This document shows, one piece after another, positions 59,300 through 64,000 of a stretch of 64,000 nt of DNA; position 1 is the stretch's first letter, and every line of letters starts with the position of its first letter. Position numbers and translations under genes: made by a program. Below the pieces are notes generated by a model that saw nothing but the letters and a program-made list of their open reading frames with translations, ran no database searches and was not told the DNA's origin. The stretch is from the NCBI GenBank assembly GCA_029432795.1, contig JARNMJ010000011.1, positions 1 through 64,000 of the forward strand, in the 5' to 3' direction. This DNA is from Pontiellaceae bacterium B12219. Its GTDB lineage: Bacteria; Verrucomicrobiota; Kiritimatiellia; Kiritimatiellales; Pontiellaceae.

Positions 59300-59817
59300 A
59301 TCCATTTCAGGAAGATTTGCGGGGCATTAAGGGCTGGCTGATTCTCATCGCCATCGGCGTGGTAATTTCTCCGCTTCGAATTATTGGCGGCTTTGTTTTG
59401 ACCTTCGCCCCGATTTTTACGCAAGGCACCTGGAAAGTGCTGGTCACCCCGGGCACCGAGGCCTACAACCCGATGTGGGTTCCCCTGCTCGCCTTTGAGA
59501 TTACCTACAATCTGGCCATGAGCATTGCTGCCGTTTTTTTGGTGATTCTCTTTTTCAGGCAGCACCGTTTTTTTCCGCGGCTTTATATTGTGATGATGGC
59601 CCTGCCCTTGCTGGTTCTTCCGCTCGATTCCTGGCTGATCACCTTCATTATGCCTGAAAATCCGGTTTTCGATGAAAGCACCGTGCAGGAATTGGCGAAA
59701 GGCGCAATCGGAGCCGTCATCTGGATTCCCTATATGCTTAAATCGAAACGGGTGAAGGCAACCTTCATCCGCGGAACCGCTCCGAAAAGCATAAACCCGC
59801 AACCAGGAGATCAGTAA
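59296..59817 (+). CDS. DUF2569 membrane protein
   Basis: Protein of 173 residues with four hydrophobic segments: [60 protein letters not shown] and one near [20 protein letters not shown]. The [14 protein letters not shown] start and the SKRVKATF end are DUF2569 signatures. Function is unknown. It overlaps the lipid A acyltransferase gene by 4 bp and the following ABM gene by 1 bp (TAATG). Confidence 0.85.
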   Translation: MNPFQEDLRGIKGWLILIAIGVVISPLRIIGGFVLTFAPIFTQGTWKVLVTPGTEAYNPMWVPLLAFEITYNLAMSIAAVFLVILFFRQHRFFPRLYIVMMALPLLVLPLDSWLITFIMPENPVFDESTVQELAKGAIGAVIWIPYMLKSKRVKATFIRGTAPKSINPQPGDQ

Positions 59818-60125
59818 TGTTTATTGTGCACGTCTTCATTCATGTGAAACCCGATTGCCTCGAGGCCTTCAAAGCGGCCACACTCGAAAATGCAAGAAAC
59901 TCAATCAAGGAACCCGGCATTGCCCGCTTTGATTTTCTGCAGGATGCCGATCCCAACCGCTTCGTTTTGGTGGAAGTCTACCGAACGCCCGAAGATGCCG
60001 TGAAACACAAAGAAACAGCGCACTATGCAATATGGCGCGACACCGTGGCCGACATGATGGCCGAACCGCGCTCCGCCGCAAAATACACCAACATCACCCC
60101 CGACGAAACCGGATGGGATTCTTAA
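59817..60125 (+). CDS. ABM-type (YgiN/LsrG-like) monooxygenase
   Basis: Protein of 102 residues: [20 protein letters not shown], then [20 protein letters not shown] and [20 protein letters not shown]. These are the ABM strand and helix features, with the conserved HKETAHY helix. Small dimers of this type act on quinones or on phosphorylated autoinducer-2 (LsrG). The start overlaps the DUF2569 stop. It is more canonical than the ABM-like protein at 6763-7131. Confidence 0.85.
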   Translation: MFIVHVFIHVKPDCLEAFKAATLENARNSIKEPGIARFDFLQDADPNRFVLVEVYRTPEDAVKHKETAHYAIWRDTVADMMAEPRSAAKYTNITPDETGWDS

Positions 60126-60127
60126 GA

Positions 60128-60142
60128 TTCCAAGCCTTGGAA
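60128..60142. repeat. Perfect iterated palindrome TTCCAAGCCTTGGAA
   Basis: Three bp after the ABM stop codon and identical to 6725-6739, which also lies close to the 3-prime end of an ABM-family gene. Placement next to the stop could allow a minor terminator role. Confidence 0.9.
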
Positions 60143-60239
60143 CGTGCCAAAGTTGGGAATACTTAAATTTACATAACGAAAGGGCACGTCGTTTCGTAAA
60201 CAAGGTCAATTTCGCACGAATCACCAAGCAATCTTTCCG

Positions 60240-60303
60240 TTGCGCAATATTTTTATTGCACAATATTATTGCAACAATTTCATTGCGCACTATATTCATT
60301 GCT
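60240..60303 (+). promoter_or_regulatory. Five TTGC iterons upstream of the ATPase pair
   Basis: TTGCGCAATATT (60240), TTGCACAATATT (60256), TTGCAACAATTT (60269), TTGCGCACTATATT (60283) and a final TTGC (60299) recur every 13-16 bp up to the start codon at 60305. TATATT at 60291-60296 could be a -10 element. The array resembles operator or iteron repeats, so the module probably regulates itself or binds here. Confidence 0.6.
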
Positions 60304-60304
60304 T

Positions 60305-61495
60305 ATGAATACAAAACCTACCTCCACGATTGTTGTTGGTGCGCCCGCCACTGGCAAAAAATACTGGCCCCGACCGGACGTGACACATGCGCTCCTTTCC
60401 GCTTTAGGAAATGACCACGTTATCTTTCCCGGTCCTCGCCGAACGGGAAAGACCAGCATTCTCATTCATTTAAGGGATACATATAAAGAACCGGGTAGAG
60501 CCGCACTCATTAACGCCGAAAAATATTCAACGGCATCCGAACTGGTTCAAGGGCTCGCAAAGGAAGTGCTCACTCCGGATGTAGCTAAGCGCACAAAGAG
60601 AACGATAAAATCCGGCGCATCCAAGATTAAGGGACTGAAAATCGGGCTGTTCGGCATCGACTTTCATCAGGCCGCCAACGAGAACTGGGAAAATGCGGCT
60701 GACAGCCTGCTTCAAGGGCTTATTGAAACGCCGGAACCTGTCCTGATAATGATCGACGAGTTTTCCGTTTTCGTGAATAAATTATCAAAAAAAGAACCGG
60801 ATGAGACTGAGAAGCTGCTCCGCTGGTTCCGGGAATGGCGCCAACGACTCGTGGATACGCGAATCCGCTTTTTGCTTACAGGCTCCATCGGTATCGATAC
60901 GGTTCTCCGGCGGCTGAACCTTGGCGACACCATAAATGACTGCCGACCCGTCGAGATGTTTCCTCCTGCAGAAAAAGATGCCCACAACTTTTTGCTCCAG
61001 CGTGCTGGCGAAAATAACATTCCGCTGACCGATCCCCTCGCAACTGAAATTCTCCAACTGATCAACCCGCACTGGTACTATCCTATGCAGCTTTTTCTTG
61101 TAGAGATTCAAACATGGATTCGCGCGAATGAAGCAACTCCCGATGCATCCGCCCTCCAAACGATCTATCGAGAACAGCTGGTAGGCAAAGGCAACGAATT
61201 GCTCAAACACATGTGGGATAAACTCTCCGACATATTCGATCCGGCCGATGGACGGTTTGCCAGACAATTGCTGAAAGCACTCGCGAAAGATGCCAAAGGG
61301 CTTTCCCGCCAGGAAATGGAAAATCTACACACGCGGGAATTCCCCCCAGGCGGACCGAAAGAATTAGCCGATTTCGAATACATACTCAATGTTCTTGTTC
61401 ACGACGGATATTTAATCAAAGACGCTTACGGCGACAAAAAAACGCGGTTCGCATCGAATTTACTGCGCGACTACTGGGAGCACCAAAACACATGA
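60305..61495 (+). CDS. AAA-type ATPase, first gene of a two-ATPase module
   Basis: Protein of 396 residues. It opens with STIVVGAPATGKKYWPRPDV, a family lead-in. Walker A: VIFPGPRRTGKTSILIHLRD (Lys49). Walker B: PVLIMIDEFSVFVNKL. A sensor-like strand RIRFLLTGSIGIDTVLRRLN follows, then a helical lid and a winged-helix-like C-terminus (RQEMENLHTREFPPGGPKEL). This is the Orc1/Cdc6-like/STAND-related AAA group, often found in defence or mobile settings. Its stop overlaps the next start as ATGA, so the two ATPases are translationally coupled. The trigger is unknown. Confidence 0.8.
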   Translation: MNTKPTSTIVVGAPATGKKYWPRPDVTHALLSALGNDHVIFPGPRRTGKTSILIHLRDTYKEPGRAALINAEKYSTASELVQGLAKEVLTPDVAKRTKRTIKSGASKIKGLKIGLFGIDFHQAANENWENAADSLLQGLIETPEPVLIMIDEFSVFVNKLSKKEPDETEKLLRWFREWRQRLVDTRIRFLLTGSIGIDTVLRRLNLGDTINDCRPVEMFPPAEKDAHNFLLQRAGENNIPLTDPLATEILQLINPHWYYPMQLFLVEIQTWIRANEATPDASALQTIYREQLVGKGNELLKHMWDKLSDIFDPADGRFARQLLKALAKDAKGLSRQEMENLHTREFPPGGPKELADFEYILNVLVHDGYLIKDAYGDKKTRFASNLLRDYWEHQNT

Positions 61496-64000
61496 ACACC
61501 ACTTCTATTGCCCTCGGCACCTACAATCCCTCCCAGGTTCCGCGGGAAACCCTGCTCGCAGAATTCACCGCCCGGCAGGATATGCTCTCCGACCTGCTCT
61601 CCGTGATTCGCTCAAACGAGCCCGGACAGCCCTGCCAGCACAGCCTTCTTATCGGCCCTCGCGGGTTCGGAAAAACCACCTCTCTCTATGCCCTCAACTA
61701 TCGGCTCGAAGCAGACGCCGAGCTTTCGGAAAGCTGGACCCCTCTTCTATTTGACGAAGAGAACTACCAGATTGCCTGCCTCGCCGATTTCTGGCTTGAA
61801 TGCCTGCGCCTCGCAGAAGAAAAGTTGAATCCCGCCTCCGGAAAATCCTACCCCGAACTCAGCCTGAGCCGTGACCCGAACTTGGAGACGATGGCCCAGA
61901 CCGCTTTGATGGATGTTTTAAACAAAAAGAACCGGCGCGCCCTTCTACTCATCGATAACCTCAACGATATCCTCGGCGTAATCAGCAACCAGGACGAACA
62001 ACACCGCCTCCGGGCCTTCCTTATGGAAGAAAGCCAACTCTGCGTGGTCGGAACCGCCTGCACCTATTTCGAGGCCATTCAGAATACTGATCAACCCTTC
62101 TACAACCTCTTTCGTATCTTCCGACTCGACCGTTTCACCCAACAGGAACAGAGAGATGCGCTCGAAGCCATGTGGAAATCGCGCTCCATGGACGGCGAAC
62201 GCCTGCCGCTGCCCGACAACGAGGGCTATTGGAAAGGACTTCATATTCTTACCGGCGGGAATCCCCGCCTCGTCAAAATGGTCTTCCAACTATTGGAACA
62301 AGGCGTCACGCCCGATTTCCGCACTCAGCTTGAAGGGCTGCTGGATGCCTACACGCCCTACTTTAAACACCGCATTGAAAGCATGTCGCCCCAACAACGA
62401 AGAGTCTTCGACGCCATTGCCATGGCGTGGGACCCCGTACGGCTTAGCGATATTTCCCCCGTACTCCGAATGGATTCCAACAAGGTGAGCGCTCAGGTCG
62501 GCACCCTTATGGACGCCCAACTCGTGGCCATTGCAGGAGGTACCGCCAAGCGCCGCCTCTATCAGATTGCGGACCGCTTCAGCAACATCTACTACTTCAT
62601 GCGCTACAGCCGCGCCGGACGCTCCAAATTCGAATGGTTTGTGCGCACCATGAAAGCCGTGCTCAGCCCCGAACAATACCGCTCCCAACTCGACCGCATG
62701 CGCGAACAGGGGCTTTCTTGCGCATCCGATACCGACCTCCGTGAACAGATGCAATTGCTCGCCAGCGCCACCTGGGCTATCGACGACGAAAACCTCCGCC
62801 GCACCGAAGGGCACAAATCGATTATAAGATTCTTAAATGAGAAACAAGAACTGGCTCTTAAACATTTATTAGACGAACCATCGACGCAAGCGATGCTGGG
62901 AGATGAGCATAAAGTTGTAGAATTTCTCGTAAAACTATCCTCTGAGAAACGTCAAGAAATTGGATTCCAACCTGATGATCCAAAATGGTGGTATCACCTG
63001 ACAGATTTCCTTGAAGATGCCTCTCTTTGGAGTGTTGCGGAACAGGCTTACTGCAAAGCAATTGAATTTGCCCCCTCTGATGCCAAGGTATGGAATGGAC
63101 TGGGCAACCTGCTTACTGACCATCTTGAGAAATACGAAGAAGCAGAAGACGCCTATCGAAAGGCAATAGAGTTAGATCCTAAATACTCAAAACCATGGAA
63201 TAACCTCGGAACTCTTCTCAGAATTCACCGCGGTAGATTTTCCGAAGCAGAAAAAGCATATCGAAAGGCTATCGACCTTAACCCCCATGATCCTTACCCT
63301 TGGACTGGATTAGGTAACCTGTATAAAGATTGTTTAGGTCAATATAAGGATGCGGAAGTTGCCTATCGACAAGCCATTAACTTCGACATTAAACCAACTA
63401 TTGAATGGAACAATTTAGGCAACCTGCTGACAGATCATCTTGGGCGAAATAATGAAGCTGAAGTTGCGTACCGTAAATCTATCGAAATCGACCCATCTTA
63501 TGCAGCTCCTTGGAATGGATTAGGTAATCTGTTCATGAATCACTATTGTCGTTACGAGGAGGCGGAAAAGGCGTTTAGAAAATCCATCGAATTAGACCCG
63601 AATCTTCCGCACCCAAAAGCTGGTTTAGCGATACTACTCGCCAAGACGATTCCGAAATCGGAAGAAGCATTAAGGTTGGCATTCAATGCGGTGTCATTAG
63701 CGCCAAGCTTACCATGGGCATTGTACGCCGTTGAAAGGGTAATCATTGGAGATTCTGTTTTAGCCAGTGGTTCACTCGAATTCCTGGCAAAGAAACTAAT
63801 AGAGATGCCAAACGGTTCATCACAAGTATTTCACCAATTGGCACTGGATTGCATCAGTTCGTTGATTCGGAACGACTGCGCCGACCAGGTGCTTGAAATT
63901 ATCGAAAAGACGGGGTCACAGGAAGTATTCGACATCCCCATTCAGGCGATCAAGCTACTTAAAAATCCGGATAAAAAACCACAACTGGCTCAGGAACGCC
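61492..64000 (+). CDS. AAA ATPase with C-terminal TPR repeats, partial
   Basis: The open frame runs off the window after 836 codons. Residues about 1-330 are an AAA/STAND-like ATPase (Walker A LLIGPRGFGKTTSLYALNYR; Walker B RALLLIDNLNDILGVI). A winged helix follows (SPQQRRVFDAIAMAWDPVRL to about 390), then a helical linker. From about residue 495 come at least five TPR units of about 36-42 residues (EEAEDAYRKAIELDP, WNNLGNLLTDHLG types). From near 62815 codon use becomes AT-rich, unlike the GC-rich ATPase part. TPRs probably sense a target and the ATPase switches state. The real end and any effector domain lie beyond 64000. Confidence 0.82.
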   Translation, partial: MNTTSIALGTYNPSQVPRETLLAEFTARQDMLSDLLSVIRSNEPGQPCQHSLLIGPRGFGKTTSLYALNYRLEADAELSESWTPLLFDEENYQIACLADFWLECLRLAEEKLNPASGKSYPELSLSRDPNLETMAQTALMDVLNKKNRRALLLIDNLNDILGVISNQDEQHRLRAFLMEESQLCVVGTACTYFEAIQNTDQPFYNLFRIFRLDRFTQQEQRDALEAMWKSRSMDGERLPLPDNEGYWKGLHILTGGNPRLVKMVFQLLEQGVTPDFRTQLEGLLDAYTPYFKHRIESMSPQQRRVFDAIAMAWDPVRLSDISPVLRMDSNKVSAQVGTLMDAQLVAIAGGTAKRRLYQIADRFSNIYYFMRYSRAGRSKFEWFVRTMKAVLSPEQYRSQLDRMREQGLSCASDTDLREQMQLLASATWAIDDENLRRTEGHKSIIRFLNEKQELALKHLLDEPSTQAMLGDEHKVVEFLVKLSSEKRQEIGFQPDDPKWWYHLTDFLEDASLWSVAEQAYCKAIEFAPSDAKVWNGLGNLLTDHLEKYEEAEDAYRKAIELDPKYSKPWNNLGTLLRIHRGRFSEAEKAYRKAIDLNPHDPYPWTGLGNLYKDCLGQYKDAEVAYRQAINFDIKPTIEWNNLGNLLTDHLGRNNEAEVAYRKSIEIDPSYAAPWNGLGNLFMNHYCRYEEAEKAFRKSIELDPNLPHPKAGLAILLAKTIPKSEEALRLAFNAVSLAPSLPWALYAVERVIIGDSVLASGSLEFLAKKLIEMPNGSSQVFHQLALDCISSLIRNDCADQVLEIIEKTGSQEVFDIPIQAIKLLKNPDKKPQLAQER
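62284..62298. repeat. Perfect iterated palindrome TTCCAACTATTGGAA
   Basis: Lies in the GC-rich ATPase part of the AAA-TPR gene and is read as FQLLE. Its presence suggests that this half has long resided in this genome. Confidence 0.9.

Noticed and set aside
1-64000. tRNA, rRNA or riboswitch genes
   Set aside because: No cloverleaf-like segment with a GGTTCGAATCC-type arm, no rRNA-like sequence and no familiar riboswitch core was seen on either strand. Short or divergent RNAs could be missed without a covariance search.

Overview
The window reads as about 55% GC chromosome of a Gram-negative, probably anaerobic or microaerophilic marine bacterium. It encodes sulfatases with formylglycine motifs, many outer-membrane beta-barrels, a 1,473-residue autotransporter, a lipid A acyltransferase, and a cluster resembling the anaerobe-specific orange protein (ORP) cluster. 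I infer the PVC group, most likely Kiritimatiellota (Pontiella-like). This is inference; no rRNA gene is present. I saw no tRNA, rRNA or CRISPR array.

Layout. 1-1050: end of an IS630-like transposase abutting a frameshifted, truncated sulfatase. 1146-7244: leftward operon of two DUF1254/DUF1214 lipoproteins, a shortened DUF1254 paralogue, two outer-membrane barrels, an ABM-type monooxygenase and a small ORF. It is preceded by a sigma54-type promoter and lies beside a sigma54 activator (7570-9540). 9566-12208: STAS/SpoIIAA-like protein, cbpA-cbpM, MarC. 12338-17073: HAD phosphatase, sulfatase and outer-membrane channel, with a divergent LysR regulator. 17135-28858: yiaVW-like pair, barrels, GltS, autotransporter, YhiN-like flavoprotein. 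28937-33763: the agmatine pathway genes aguA and aguB, split by a 3-kb accessory island carrying a TIR/NDT-like protein, a RES protein and a YefM-YoeB pair among type I restriction hsdS remnants and direct repeats. 33832-35929: RlmM-like methyltransferase, carbonic anhydrase, thioesterase-like protein. 36419-44511: leftward eight-gene cluster combining three different PTS IIA fusions with SulP, ArsB/NhaD-type and CPA-type transporters and CBS proteins. 45837-53490: ten-gene ORP-like cluster (MinD/Mrp ATPases with ferredoxin motifs, NifX-like proteins, NifU-like scaffold, DUF5320) plus its own sigma54 activator and promoter. 53610-60125: bioB, dnaE, lipid A acyltransferase and two small proteins. 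60240-64000: an iterated TTGC motif upstream of a two-gene AAA ATPase / AAA-TPR module that runs off the window.

Across all regions, inside and between genes, the 15-bp palindrome TTCCAAnnnTTGGAA recurs: eight perfect copies and eleven more of the form TTCCARnnnYTGGAA, where chance predicts about 0.02. This highly iterated palindrome is the most unusual global signal. The other best candidates for undescribed biology are the PTS-IIA ion-transport cluster, the cassette-like island between aguA and aguB, and the terminal ATPase/TPR pair.
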